DNA of 64,000 bases from an uncultured Rubripirellula sp. (GCA_938075415.1 CALJHC010000026.1:1-64000); one strand, 5' to 3'. Numbered from the stretch's first letter, positions 1 to 9,362 are shown. Program-made: numbers and translations. Notes: generated by a model from the sequence alone, not told the origin.

Positions 1-2
1 GG

Positions 3-134
3 TTTCGCTGTTTTTATTTGATTGGCAGCATTGGATTGGTTTCGGTGATTCTGAACGGATTTGAACGCAGTGGATTGAAGGGGCCTGCCTGCTGCGACGT
101 TGTACAGACGGGATTTTTGTCCACGATTTTCTGA
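3..134 (+). CDS. 3' tail of an upstream membrane protein (partial)
   Basis: Frame 3 is open from the left edge to a TGA at 132-134. It encodes a hydrophobic stretch (FYLIGSIGLVSVILNGF) and then a short polar tail. A strong terminator hairpin starts 23 bp after the stop, which supports this being the real end of a gene that begins outside the window. Only 43 residues are visible, so neither family nor function can be named, and a chance open frame is possible. Confidence 0.4.
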   Translation, partial: FRCFYLIGSIGLVSVILNGFERSGLKGPACCDVVQTGFLSTIF

Positions 135-156
135 TTTCTCTGCAAAAACCTTCAAG

Positions 157-190
157 AAACTGAATTTGAAAGAACCAAATTCAGTTTTTT
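157..190 (+). terminator. Intrinsic terminator
   Basis: There is a perfect 12-bp inverted repeat (AAACTGAATTTG at 157-168, CAAATTCAGTTT at 176-187) with a 7-nt loop. A run of six T (185-190) overlaps the end of the right arm. The orientation fits termination of plus-strand transcription from the partial gene at the left edge, insulating the gene that starts at 295. Confidence 0.8.
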
Positions 191-294
191 GTCTTTCCTC
201 GTTGGCCAGAAATTTGTTATCGGAATGATGAGACAACAAGTACCTGTGGCACCAATTAAAACCTGAACCACTCAAGAACCCTCCGGAAGTCATC

Positions 295-1440
295 ATGATT
301 GCCGTTTCAAAGAGCCGCTCTTTCCTCTTGCTGATTGCCGTGATTTTTTTGGGAGAGGCGGTGCAAGCTGACACCCCTTCTTTATTGAAGATGTTTGGAA
401 GAGAGGCCTCGGCAAAGCCGATGAACTCAGACGCATTGGAACTGACCGAAGCGGATGGGCCTTGGTTGATTTTGGCGTCCAATTTCGTTGGTGTTGGCTC
501 GCGGCAACGTGCAGAACGACTTGCTAACGAGATTCGTCAGGAACTTGAAATTCCGGCTTACATTTACAAGGAGAAGTTCGACTTCACCGGGACAATCGCG
601 CAGGACCCGACCACGTCCAAGCGACTGCGTTACGCCAACCGGTATCAGTATGATGCCTACGCGGTTTTGGTGGGTGAATACGATACGGTTGAACGCCCCG
701 AAGTTGAGCGAGATCTGCAAGTGATTCGCACGGCGATGTTACCGATCTTCCAGGACAAGAACGAGTTGAATGCGGAAACGGATCAAAGCAATCCTGTCAC
801 CACGGTCAAGTCGATCACTGCAAAATTGTTTGGGCAGACTGGAGCAAAGAAAGGTCAGATGGGGCCCATGAGTCAGGCGTTTGTGACGCGAAATCCCATG
901 CTGCCAGAGGAGTTTTTCTCGGCTCCCAAAGTGGACTCGTTCGTTCACCAAATGAATGAGGGCCTGCACCACAGTCTGTTGGACTGCGATGGTCGATACA
1001 CCGTTGTTGTGAAAACGTTCGAGGGTCTCGGTACCATTGTGGATGGACGAGTCAACAAAGAATTCGAACCGAGTCAGGATCGTCTGAACAGGTACGCCGC
1101 TGACGCAGAGAAAATGGCTTCGGAGCTAAGGTCCAAAGGTGTGGAGGCTTACCAATTTCATGACCGTTATCGCTCACTGGTGACGATCGGAAGCTTCGAG
1201 GAATTGGGGCGAGAATTACCTGATGGACGGTTTGAATATGCACCAGAGATTCGAGCGGTAATGAAAAAATACAGTGCATTTAACGTTGATCCTGCTGTGG
1301 CAAGACAAGTTACCACGAGAACCCGGGGTATCTTGGGTAACGGCGTGGCGAAGATCCCTTATGATGTGCAGCCGACTCCAATTGCGGTCCCTAAAATTTC
1401 CAAACGAAGCCTCTACGGCGCAGCCTTCGGCATGCGATAA
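295..1440 (+). CDS. Secreted SPOR-like protein of unknown function
   Basis: This 381-residue protein begins with a signal peptide (basic SKSR, hydrophobic residues 10-20, likely cleavage after VQA near residue 25). Two stretches, about residues 55-130 and 230-300, share a pattern reminiscent of SPOR domains. Each has a beta strand (GPWLILASNF; YTVVVKTFEG), then a helix with spaced Ala/Glu (RAERLANEIR; AADAEKMASELRSKG), then a second strand (IPAYIYKEK; VEAYQFHDR). SPOR domains usually bind septal peptidoglycan, but that role here is inference. A CCGGAAG ribosome site precedes the ATG. The stop lies 4 bp before rdgB, so the two are probably co-transcribed. It resembles conserved planctomycete hypotheticals, and no catalytic motif was seen. 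Confidence 0.75.
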   Translation: MIAVSKSRSFLLLIAVIFLGEAVQADTPSLLKMFGREASAKPMNSDALELTEADGPWLILASNFVGVGSRQRAERLANEIRQELEIPAYIYKEKFDFTGTIAQDPTTSKRLRYANRYQYDAYAVLVGEYDTVERPEVERDLQVIRTAMLPIFQDKNELNAETDQSNPVTTVKSITAKLFGQTGAKKGQMGPMSQAFVTRNPMLPEEFFSAPKVDSFVHQMNEGLHHSLLDCDGRYTVVVKTFEGLGTIVDGRVNKEFEPSQDRLNRYAADAEKMASELRSKGVEAYQFHDRYRSLVTIGSFEELGRELPDGRFEYAPEIRAVMKKYSAFNVDPAVARQVTTRTRGILGNGVAKIPYDVQPTPIAVPKISKRSLYGAAFGMR

Positions 1441-1444
1441 GACA

Positions 1445-2065
1445 ATGTTCAACCTCGTCCTGGGTACCAACAACGCAAAGAAATTGATTGAACTGCGAAT
1501 GTTGTTGCCTGAGGACCAAATTTCACTCACATCGCTCAGTGAGATCCCTGACTCCATTGACGTGGACGAAACCGGAGAGACCTTTCAAGCCAATGCTGCT
1601 TTGAAGGCAACCGAGCAGGCCAAGCATCTTGGGAAATGGGTGTTGGCAGAAGACAGCGGCCTAAGCATTGATGCCTTAGGTGGCAAGCCAGGGGTCTATT
1701 CCGCTCGCTACGCCGGGCTGCATGGTCAGGATGAAGCCAACAACGATAAGGTGTTGGCAGAAATGAAAGAGGTGCCCGAAGAAAAGCGAGGGGCGCAGTT
1801 CAACTGCTACCTTTGCCTCTCGGATCCTGAAGGCAAGATTGTTCTTGAGGATCACGGAATCTGTCGCGGTCGGATCGCACAGTCCCGCAGTGGAATTGGG
1901 GGGTTTGGGTACGATCCTCTCTTTATTATTCCTGAGTATCATCGGACCTTTGGCGAGCTGGACTTAGCGGTCAAGCGTGCCATCAGCCATCGATCCCGCG
2001 CTTTGCGCAAATTCATCCCCAGGCTTCTCCAAATTGTGCGAATGCCTACAAGCTCCTCAGCTTGA
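1445..2065 (+). CDS. rdgB: XTP/dITP pyrophosphatase, RdgB/HAM1 family
   Basis: This enzyme hydrolyses non-canonical purine triphosphates (XTP, dITP, ITP) to monophosphates and pyrophosphate, cleaning the nucleotide pool. Visible family motifs are the N-terminal substrate loop TNNAKKLIEL, the catalytic AEDSGLSIDAL block, YSARYAG, GFGYDPLF and the C-terminal SHRSRA. The length of 206 residues is normal. The frame stays open upstream to 1274, but homology starts at the ATG at 1445 (MFNLVLGTNN), four bases after the stop of the SPOR-like gene, so translation coupling is likely. The last ~15 residues are a divergent tail. Confidence 0.95.
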   Translation: MFNLVLGTNNAKKLIELRMLLPEDQISLTSLSEIPDSIDVDETGETFQANAALKATEQAKHLGKWVLAEDSGLSIDALGGKPGVYSARYAGLHGQDEANNDKVLAEMKEVPEEKRGAQFNCYLCLSDPEGKIVLEDHGICRGRIAQSRSGIGGFGYDPLFIIPEYHRTFGELDLAVKRAISHRSRALRKFIPRLLQIVRMPTSSSA

Positions 2066-2274
2066 TCGATTAGAAACAAGGGTTTGAGCTTGACCCCAGA
2101 GTGACAAGATAATTCTTGGCTTGCTGTCGGGAAACGCTGGGGTCCTCTTTGGGGCTAATCTTTTCCTCTGGCTAAGTGTCCAGCGTCCCGACCGATTGTT
2201 CTGCGAACAATTGTTTGATATCGATCTAGGGGCGATGTTGGAACTGGATGCAGGTTGGGAAAGTTTCAGCAAGC

Positions 2275-2310
2275 CTGGCCGGAGTTTCTCAAGGGCTGGC
2301 CGGAGTTTCT
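2275..2310. repeat. Two copies of a 15-bp repeat, period 21
   Basis: CTGGCCGGAGTTTCT occurs at 2275-2289 and again at 2296-2310, separated by CAAGGG. It lies in the spacer between the convergent rdgB and HExxH genes. Confidence 0.8.
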
Positions 2311-2329
2311 GAGCGATGGAGTCAGAGGA

Positions 2330-2770
2330 TCAAAAGAATGGACTTTTGGCCAAGCTTGGTCTGGGAAAACCCCAGGCCTCGGCGAGTGCGTCGGCAGCGT
2401 CTTCACGATCAGTGATCTCACCCCATCGTCCGTTGTGCAGGTGTGCGTGGGCGAGTTCGTGAGCGATCACATAAAGGCAAAAGGAGCGATCGCAGGATTC
2501 AAGCTTTCGTTTGAGGGCAACAGATCGACTTCCTCGACCATCAGCGCCGGGTAGGGAAAGAAATGTTTGTGGTGGTCTTTTTTTACCCAGCAAGCGTTTG
2601 TGTCGCTCGATGGCGGTGATTTGCAATTGAGGTGCTTCCAGAAAGTCATTCAGAACTTCGTTGGGTAACGCGTTCAAGACCGTTGCCAGTTGGGCGCGAA
2701 GTTGATCATCCAAAGCAAACGCCTTAAGCAGTGGTGCGATTCGTTCCTGTTGAGAATTTTGATCAGCCAT
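2330..2770 (-). CDS. Putative HExxH zinc-metalloprotease-like protein
   Basis: The protein is 146 residues from the ATG at 2770 (MADQNSQQ); the frame is open to 2830, but the added 20 residues look unlike a start. The C-terminal half carries YVIAHELAHAHLH, a HExxH zinc motif with extra histidines, followed by DREDAADALAEAWGF, where an acidic residue could be the third ligand, as in small gluzincin-like domains. There is no signal peptide, so it is probably cytoplasmic. The N-terminal part is helical and unassigned. Substrate and activity are unknown, and the zinc site is inferred from the motif alone. A 124-residue membrane protein lies 77 bp upstream on the same strand. Confidence 0.7.
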   Translation of the reverse strand: MADQNSQQERIAPLLKAFALDDQLRAQLATVLNALPNEVLNDFLEAPQLQITAIERHKRLLGKKRPPQTFLSLPGADGRGSRSVALKRKLESCDRSFCLYVIAHELAHAHLHNGRWGEITDREDAADALAEAWGFPRPSLAKSPFF

Positions 2771-2846
2771 CGCGGTAAAAATAACGGCTCGGGTTAACGG
2801 AAAAAGGCTTGGAAACCAAAGAGGTTTCATTTCTGAAGTTAGCGTT

Positions 2847-3221
2847 TCATTGCTTCTTCAGGGTTTGTTTTCGGTCGTGAGAAAAACCAATTATGCAACC
2901 AAGTATCAGGGCGCAGCATAATGTCGTCATCCCGAAAATAGGAAGATGCGAGGGCGCATCACTCGATGGCAAGCCGTTACCGCTAAGGCGTAGACTGAGC
3001 CAGGAGAGACCACCGATGGCACCCAGAAAAGCAAGTGTTAGCGAGATCATCGTGGCGACCCTTCTTCGGTGTGGATTCAATGAAACAACGCCACAAAACA
3101 GAATGGGAATACCGATCATCATCGCGTAGAGCTGGCTTGGATCTTTCTGTGGCGTTTGCAGCATCGCTGCAACGGTAACACCGCAAAGAAGTAATCCAAA
3201 AATGATGCCAAGTCTTGCCAT
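2847..3221 (-). CDS. Small integral membrane protein, unknown
   Basis: This 124-residue protein has four likely membrane segments: about residues 5-22, 33-47, 58-78 and 93-112. They are separated by short loops, including a basic HRRR loop near residue 52. It ends in a charged tail (HDRKQTLKKQ). No conserved family was recognised. It is followed on the same strand by the HExxH protein and may be co-transcribed with it. Hydrophobic periodicity and a sensible ATG support it being a real gene. Confidence 0.6.
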   Translation of the reverse strand: MARLGIIFGLLLCGVTVAAMLQTPQKDPSQLYAMMIGIPILFCGVVSLNPHRRRVATMISLTLAFLGAIGGLSWLSLRLSGNGLPSSDAPSHLPIFGMTTLCCALILGCIIGFSHDRKQTLKKQ

Positions 3222-3420
3222 ATTGGTTAATTCAGGATGCTTGATTGATCGTGGTGGTCACTGCTGCGAGCCAATTCAATCTGCGGCAATCTTTGTTGAT
3301 ATTGGCGACATAATAACTGTCAGACAAAGGTCGTTAAATCAACGGACGTTCACGAGACAGAGTCTAGTCACTAACTGAATTCGCTGAAACAGGCCGTGAT
3401 TGAGGCAGTTCATTGTGGTG

Positions 3421-4515
3421 TTAATCATGTTGGCGTTCAGCGTGATCTTGTAATTTCAGCACTGGTAATCTTCCTCGCTGATCGATTTGTTCCTTGATGG
3501 CGGCCGGGGTGCCGTCTGCGGGAATTGGGCGGTCACCGGGACTGGATGTGGAAGCTTTCCAGTGACTACCTTGAACGGTTCCTCGTCGGGCGAATTCCTT
3601 TTCAATTGCCAACCTTAGTTCTGATTTACGAAGGCACCATTTGGGTTCAATCAGGAAATCAGATGGGGCATCCCCACTGATTCGTTCAACGATCACTTGT
3701 GGCGGGATTCGTTCGAGGAAATCCACCAAGGTATTCAGGTAGGTTTCATACTCCATCATTCGAACTTTTCCCGCGATGACCTCGTCCCCCAGTGGTGTAC
3801 CTTTGACCGCGTAAAGATTGTGAAGTTTAATCGCATCAAAGCCCAGCCTGCCAATTTCTGCGGCCGTCTGCATCATCATCTCATGCGTCTCTCCGGGGAC
3901 TCCCAGGATGACGTGAGAGCACGTTTCAAAACCTCGGTTACGACTGCGGTCGATCGCGTTAATCATGTCGGCGTGGGAATGGGCGCGATTCATCCAATCA
4001 AGAGAGGCGTCATGGATCGATTGCATTCCGAATTCAACCGAGACATCACTTTTCTTTGCCAGTTGTTCGATCATGTTCAGCACAGAATCAGGAACACAAT
4101 CAGGACGTGTGCCAATCGCTAGTCCGACAATTTCGGGGTGTAACGACAACGCGAGTTCAAAAATTTCTTTGAGTTGTTCCACAGGGGCATAGGTATTGGT
4201 CGCGGGTTGGAAATAGGCGATAAACCCGACGACTTTTGAATACCGCTTTCGGACCGTTTCAATACCTGTGGTCAGCTGTTGGGCAACTTTCTGTAGACGC
4301 ACCCGCCTTGATGGGCTGAAGGATCGATTGTCACAAAAATTGCAACCTCCTTTGGCTACTGCTCCGTCCACGTTGGGGCAAGTGAAGCCAGCGTCAAGGC
4401 TGACACGTTGCACCCTACCCCCAAATCGTCGACGCAGATGCGCCCCAAACGCGTTAATGCAGGCGCCGTCGTTTTGCCATGCCAAGGCAGCGTTGGTTTG
4501 ATTGAGAGATCCCAA
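3421..4515 (-). CDS. Radical SAM protein, YhcC/TIGR01212 type
   Basis: This 364-residue protein has the family's atypical cluster motif, Cys-x11-Cys-x2-Cys (CPNVDGAVAKGGCNFC), near residues 45-60, in place of the classical Cx3Cx2C. It also has the Elp3-like blocks VGFIAYFQPATNTY, IGTRPDCVPD, EFGMQSIHD and HVILGVPGET. The family is expected to bind a 4Fe-4S cluster and cleave SAM; its substrate is not established. The C-terminal ~60 residues are a variable tail. The gene stands alone between spacers. Family assignment is strong, reaction unknown. Confidence 0.9.
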   Translation of the reverse strand: MGSLNQTNAALAWQNDGACINAFGAHLRRRFGGRVQRVSLDAGFTCPNVDGAVAKGGCNFCDNRSFSPSRRVRLQKVAQQLTTGIETVRKRYSKVVGFIAYFQPATNTYAPVEQLKEIFELALSLHPEIVGLAIGTRPDCVPDSVLNMIEQLAKKSDVSVEFGMQSIHDASLDWMNRAHSHADMINAIDRSRNRGFETCSHVILGVPGETHEMMMQTAAEIGRLGFDAIKLHNLYAVKGTPLGDEVIAGKVRMMEYETYLNTLVDFLERIPPQVIVERISGDAPSDFLIEPKWCLRKSELRLAIEKEFARRGTVQGSHWKASTSSPGDRPIPADGTPAAIKEQIDQRGRLPVLKLQDHAERQHD

Positions 4516-4890
4516 GGGCTGCTTACCTGAGGGTTGAGACGGTAGAAAACTGTAGGCGAGTCAGGATTTTAGCCGTTGGATCTCTGCCTGAATGCGCCTA
4601 TGATCGAGATACTTCGTTTGGGGGATTGGATTAGGGATTTCACTGCTTGAACCTGTTTTTGAGCTCGAAATCGCCACAAATCAGGTCCTAGATTGCCTTG
4701 GTTCGGTTTCTGACGCCTCGGCGGCCCCGAAATTGATCGACTGCGGGCAATCTGAGTTGATTCCCTTGATTCGGATGCAAATTGGATGACGATGGACTTC
4801 AGGCGGCTCGGAATCCCTCGGCAAACGGTTGTTTGGTAAAATACTCCGAAGGGCCGCTCCTCGAATTGACTTTGTTTTGGGCGACAGATT
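4516..4890. other. Gene-free spacer, 375 bp
   Basis: This region lies between the divergent radical SAM and FHA genes, so it should hold both promoters. I see no convincing ORF, hairpin or repeat. Confidence 0.6.
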
Positions 4891-5340
4891 GTGAGTGAAG
4901 AAAAAAAAGAATATGCCGGCCAATACGGTCAATTGACGCCATGCGGCGGTGGAGATCCGATTCCTCTCACCAAGCAGAGGTTATTGATCGGACGTCGTGG
5001 TGAATGCGACATCGCTTTGCAATTCAAAAATGTTTCAAGTCAACACTGTCGTTTGACACTCGAGCAAGGTTATTGGTTCTTACGGGATCTCAACAGTCGC
5101 AACGGAACGAAGGTTTCCAAGCAGACGATTATTCGAAAGCGAGTCGATCCGGGCAGCTTGGTTGCGATCGCCCGCCATGAATACACGCTGGATTACGATC
5201 CCTATACCTTGGGGGCGTATGGTCCACCGCCTGCTGACGATGATTTTGTTGATGAAATGATGCGGCAGTCATTAATGGACCGTGCTGGTATCCAGAAGCG
5301 AAAAGACAAGGTTTTTACCAAACGACAATCGATCGATTGA
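4891..5340 (+). CDS. FHA-domain protein
   Basis: This 149-residue protein starts at a GTG. It contains one forkhead-associated domain at about residues 20-95 with the diagnostic pattern LIGRRGECDI, SSQHCRL and LRDLNSRNGTKV. FHA domains bind phosphothreonine peptides, so the protein likely reads out Ser/Thr kinase signalling. The C-terminal ~45 residues are acidic then basic and lack a known domain. There is no membrane segment. Partner kinases could be those at 11207-17119 or 44436-45257, but neither is adjacent. Confidence 0.88.
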   Translation: MSEEKKEYAGQYGQLTPCGGGDPIPLTKQRLLIGRRGECDIALQFKNVSSQHCRLTLEQGYWFLRDLNSRNGTKVSKQTIIRKRVDPGSLVAIARHEYTLDYDPYTLGAYGPPPADDDFVDEMMRQSLMDRAGIQKRKDKVFTKRQSID

Positions 5341-5573
5341 TCGATCCGATTCTGCTCTCTCTTTCTTGATCGACCTTTTGGGTTCGATTTTGCCGGTTTG
5401 CGAGACACCACGCATCAAACAAAGCTTCATGACAACTGCTGGTGCGTTGGGTTTCTGGTGCGTTGGGACGCAGTTGCTTGGGGTTTTGGGTCATCCATTG
5501 ATGATTGACTCAGGAAGGCTGTCTTCAGATTTCCGTGACGGCAATCCATCTTCGCGGCACTCTCCGCTTTTTC

Positions 5574-5605
5574 TCATGACTTCAGATGCTCATGACTTCA
5601 GATGC
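5574..5605. repeat. 16-bp tandem duplication
   Basis: TCATGACTTCAGATGC is repeated twice head to tail (5574-5589, 5590-5605) with no mismatch. Confidence 0.9.
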
Positions 5606-5777
5606 TGAGTAGCTCCACCGTCTCGGGGCATCGGTCCGTTTTTTTAACATCAGTGGATTTTTCTATTGCATCAGTCACGACACCATCTTTCTTGTTGCGC
5701 ATCGGATAGCTCTCATGTTTAGCCCCGTTTTGAGACACTCAGTTCAGGCGACGGGGATCGCGTTGGTTATACTAACG

Positions 5778-5803
5778 CCACTTGATTCTTCCACTTGATT
5801 CGA
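5778..5803. repeat. 13-bp tandem duplication before a sulfatase start
   Basis: CCACTTGATTCTT is followed directly by CCACTTGATTCGA. The second copy ends 9 bp before the ATG at 5813, so it overlaps the leader and abuts the ribosome site (GAGG). Confidence 0.85.
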
Positions 5804-5812
5804 GGCTGATCG

Positions 5813-7489
5813 ATGTCTGTTTTTTTTCGTCCTGTGCCCGGCAATCTCTATTCATTGCCTGTTCGTTTTCAGATGTTCTTCTGGACGCCTGCACTGATGT
5901 GTCTGTTTTGGTCTCAAGGTCTGCTTGCTGAAGGGGTGAAGGAGGTACAGCGTCCGAATATTGTTTTCTTGCTTGCGGATGATCAAAGCACCTACTCCAT
6001 GGGCTGTTATGGAACACCCGGAGTTCAAACACCGCACATGGATCAGTTAGCCCATGATGGGATCGTTTTTGATAAGCACTACGACACCACGGCAATCTGC
6101 ATGGCAAGTCGTGCGAACATCATGACGGGGAAGTACGAGTTCAAGACGGGATGTAATTTTGAGCATGGTCCACTTTTGTTGGATCAGTGGCAGAATTCCT
6201 ACCCGCTGCTATTGCGGGAAGCTGGGTATCAGACCGCCTTCGCCGGTAAGTTTGGTTTTGAAGTTGCCGAACAGGCGGGTGAAAAAGGTATTTTGCCATC
6301 GGAGGATTTTGATCGTTGGGGAGGCGGGCCGGGACAGACTTCCTATTCGACCAAGCGTAATAAATCGATGGAGAAGTATTCGAATGAATACCCGCATTCA
6401 ACGCTTTCCTACGGAGCATTCGGTCGAGATTTTATTCTGGAGGCTTCGCAGGTGGATCGTCCGTTTTGTCTTTCAATCAGTTTCAAGGCACCGCATCATC
6501 CGACGACTCCTGATCCGAGGTTTGATCATGTTTACGAAGGTGCGACCTTTGTGAAACCCAGCAACTATGGAAGACAATACGGAGATCATTTTGCAAAGCA
6601 AAGCCGTTTTGGACGGCAGTATGAGAGATTCCATAGTTGGCATTACAGTGATGATTATGATCAAGTGATGGCTACTTATTATCAGCAGATCTACGCAATC
6701 GATGTTGCGGTTGGCATGGTGCGTCAAGCTTTGCGCGAAGCGGGTGCTGATAAGAATACTGTGGTGATCTACACATCAGACAATGGATTTATGTGTGGAT
6801 CACATGGGTACGGTTCAAAGGTCCTTCCGTACGAGGAAGCATCTCGTGTGCCTTTGATCATCTACGATCCGCGAGTGGATCTGCCTGCGTTGAAATCCTC
6901 GCCAGCGAATGTTGCCGATTTTTTGAAAGCGGAGAACGGCCCCTCGGGTTCAGTTTCTCGATCTCAAGGTCCCGCAAGTGTTGAGGTGGGGTCTGCCGTT
7001 GATGCTGAGAAAGATGCATCATCGATCGATGGAAATGATTCGGAGTCAGTTTATCGTCGATGTGACGCCTTGACGGGAAATGTCGACATTGGACCAACCA
7101 TTTTAGGGTTAGCTGGACTGCCTCTCCCTCTTGGTGTAGACGGTAAGGACCTCATGACACTCTACACTGGCTCAGAGGAATCACTGCATGAGTGGTTGCC
7201 ATTGATCAATGTTTGGGGACCCAGCAAAGTTCACAGTCTTTCGGTGGTGACCAAGGACTGGAAGCTGATTCGATGGCCTTCAGCGGGGTCTGATTTGCCT
7301 GCGAGTGAAGAATTGTATCACCTTGCCTCTGATCCTTTGGAAATCACGAATCTTGTCGACGTTGATGAGATTGCTTCCGATCGTCAGGTCATGAGAGGGA
7401 TCTATGATCGGGCGGTTGATCAATGGGAACGCGAGGCGGTACTCAGGCACGGTTACCCAGAATTGGTGTCTCGGTTTCAGCGAAAGTGA
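5813..7489 (+). CDS. Secreted sulfatase, S1 family, CxAxR type
   Basis: This 558-residue protein has a likely signal sequence (hydrophobic residues 21-38, cut near LLAEG). It belongs to the type I sulfatase fold. It has the metal-binding ADD at residues 55-57, and Cys96 in CMASRANIMTGKY is the expected formylglycine precursor in a CxAxR rather than CxPxR motif. Further motifs are TSDNGFMCGSHG, the second metal site, and a C-terminal LYHLASDPLEITNL block. It would cleave sulfate esters, probably of an algal polysaccharide, outside the cytoplasm. It needs a formylglycine-generating enzyme, none of which lies in the window. Residues 375-405 form a Ser/Ala/Glu-rich insertion. A second sulfatase follows after 121 bp. 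Confidence 0.92.
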   Translation: MSVFFRPVPGNLYSLPVRFQMFFWTPALMCLFWSQGLLAEGVKEVQRPNIVFLLADDQSTYSMGCYGTPGVQTPHMDQLAHDGIVFDKHYDTTAICMASRANIMTGKYEFKTGCNFEHGPLLLDQWQNSYPLLLREAGYQTAFAGKFGFEVAEQAGEKGILPSEDFDRWGGGPGQTSYSTKRNKSMEKYSNEYPHSTLSYGAFGRDFILEASQVDRPFCLSISFKAPHHPTTPDPRFDHVYEGATFVKPSNYGRQYGDHFAKQSRFGRQYERFHSWHYSDDYDQVMATYYQQIYAIDVAVGMVRQALREAGADKNTVVIYTSDNGFMCGSHGYGSKVLPYEEASRVPLIIYDPRVDLPALKSSPANVADFLKAENGPSGSVSRSQGPASVEVGSAVDAEKDASSIDGNDSESVYRRCDALTGNVDIGPTILGLAGLPLPLGVDGKDLMTLYTGSEESLHEWLPLINVWGPSKVHSLSVVTKDWKLIRWPSAGSDLPASEELYHLASDPLEITNLVDVDEIASDRQVMRGIYDRAVDQWEREAVLRHGYPELVSRFQRK

Positions 7490-7610
7490 ATTTGGCAATG
7501 CAGGGCTGTGGTTCGTGAGGATGCGGTTGTCCTTACGAGACACGATTTTTCTTGCAGCCCGGTCATTGATTCTTACTGATGGTGTGTTTAGCTAGTGTCC
7601 TGAAGAAAGG

Positions 7611-9203
7611 ATGGCAATGATGTTTGGTCGATGCTTTCACGATTTATCTGCGTTTGCCTTTCGATCCATCTTGGGTCTCATTTTATTGCATTTTTTCTTG
7701 CCAGCGGACATAAAGGCTGCGGATATTAGGCGTCCGAATATCGTTGTCATCTATACGGATGATCAAGGGTATGGCGATGTTAGTTGTTTGAATCCCGATT
7801 CAAAGTTTCAGACGCCGAATCTGGATCGGCTTGCGAGGGAGGGCGCTATTTTTACCGATGCGCATTGCAGTGACACGGTTTGCACGCCCAGTCGTTACGG
7901 GCTGCTTACAGGGAGATACAGTTGGAGAACTGAGTTAAAGCGAAGTGTTTTTGGTGCAGAACGTCCGTGCTTGATCGAGGATGAGCGGCTAACACTCGCG
8001 TCACTGTGTTCCAAGCATGGCTATGCCACTGCAATGGTTGGAAAGTGGCACCTTGGGATGGACTTTCCAGGAAAACGTGGTTCGCGAGATTGGACACAGC
8101 CCGTTCTCGATATGCCTCTTGATAAAGGATTTGATTACTTCTTTGGAATTCCCGCTTCGCTTAATTATGGGATTCTGGCATGGTTCGAGGGGCGGAAGGC
8201 AGTGGTGCCTCCTACCATGTACACTCAGAAAAAGAAAAACGCGATTGCGATTGACGACTATCGGATTTCACCACCTTATGACTCATCGCCAACAACTTTG
8301 GGGGGGACTAATCATTGGGGAATCGTAGAGGGGCAACTCGAAATTGCACCCGACTTTATTGACTCAAAGTGCCTGACGTTTTTTACAGACAAGGCGATTG
8401 ATTGGATTGAAAAGCAAGTGGATCACGGCGGCGACCAACAGCCCTTCTTTCTCTACCTTCCTTACACATCACCCCACAAGCCTGTCGTGCCCATCGAGTC
8501 GTTTCGTGGGAAGAGTGAGGCGGGTGCTTACGGTGATTTCATGATGGAGACTGACTGGCATATCGGCAGGATCCTCGATGCCCTGGAACGTCTTGAAGTC
8601 AGTGAGGACACGCTGATTGTATTTTCAAGTGACAACGGACCTGAAACCACCTGGAAGAAAAGAGCGGCGAGTTTTCATCATCAAAGTAATGGGATCTTCC
8701 GCGAAGGGAAACGATCCATTTACGAGGGAGGGCATCGCGTTCCCTTTTTTGTTCGATGGCCAGCTGAAATCGAAGCGGGAACGCTTTGCAAAGAACCAAT
8801 CTGCCAGACGGATCTTCTCGCAACCTTTGCCGAGTTGTTTGGAGATATTCTTCCCGATGATGCGGGGGAAGATAGTGTCAGTTTGTTAACGCAGTTGACT
8901 GATCCTGAGGAAAGTGGATCGCGTCCACCAATCATCCATCACAGTATCAGGGGTGGATTTGCAATTCGATCTGAGCAATGGAAGTTGATCATGCCGCACG
9001 AAAAACAGGCAATGGAGCTTTACGATCTGCAGTCTGATCCATCTGAGAAAAGAAATGTGTTGGCGAGCCACCCAGGGGTCGTCAGGTCTTTAACAGAATC
9101 CATCACAGCGGTGGTGATGAACGGGAGGACCACTGAGGGTGAGACGCAGACGAACGATCAGTGGTGGTGGGATGACCTGACTTGGATACCGATGCCTGAA
9201 TGA
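7611..9203 (+). CDS. Secreted arylsulfatase, S1 family
   Basis: This 530-residue protein has a signal peptide (hydrophobic residues 17-31, likely cleavage near IKAAD). It carries all classic S1 sulfatase marks: IYTDDQGYGD (calcium ligands), Cys91 in CTPSRYGLLTGRY (formylglycine site), VGKWHLG, the metal site SSDNGPE, and GGHRVPF. The ribosome site AAGAAAGG abuts the ATG at 7611, so translation more likely begins at the third or fourth codon (7617 or 7620). It is more canonical than its upstream neighbour, and the two diverge widely, so they probably act on different linkages. Substrate unknown. Confidence 0.95.
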   Translation: MAMMFGRCFHDLSAFAFRSILGLILLHFFLPADIKAADIRRPNIVVIYTDDQGYGDVSCLNPDSKFQTPNLDRLAREGAIFTDAHCSDTVCTPSRYGLLTGRYSWRTELKRSVFGAERPCLIEDERLTLASLCSKHGYATAMVGKWHLGMDFPGKRGSRDWTQPVLDMPLDKGFDYFFGIPASLNYGILAWFEGRKAVVPPTMYTQKKKNAIAIDDYRISPPYDSSPTTLGGTNHWGIVEGQLEIAPDFIDSKCLTFFTDKAIDWIEKQVDHGGDQQPFFLYLPYTSPHKPVVPIESFRGKSEAGAYGDFMMETDWHIGRILDALERLEVSEDTLIVFSSDNGPETTWKKRAASFHHQSNGIFREGKRSIYEGGHRVPFFVRWPAEIEAGTLCKEPICQTDLLATFAELFGDILPDDAGEDSVSLLTQLTDPEESGSRPPIIHHSIRGGFAIRSEQWKLIMPHEKQAMELYDLQSDPSEKRNVLASHPGVVRSLTESITAVVMNGRTTEGETQTNDQWWWDDLTWIPMPE

Positions 9204-9362
9204 CAGGACTTTATCAGGGCAAGAAACGGCGGGGTGAGTTTTTGTGTCAATTCAATCGTCGAGTGATGATTCCAAGCAGAGTTGTGTGCAGCCATTTCAG
9301 AGTCACGCGGCAGCGCATGGCTGATAGATCAGCCACTTCAATACTGTGACGCTGGGATTGTT

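Larger units (their letters stand above)
5341..5812. other. Gene-free spacer, 472 bp, with two tandem duplications
   Basis: This is the upstream region of the first sulfatase. No credible gene was seen. It holds two separate short tandem duplications (5574-5605 and 5778-5803), listed separately. Confidence 0.6.
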
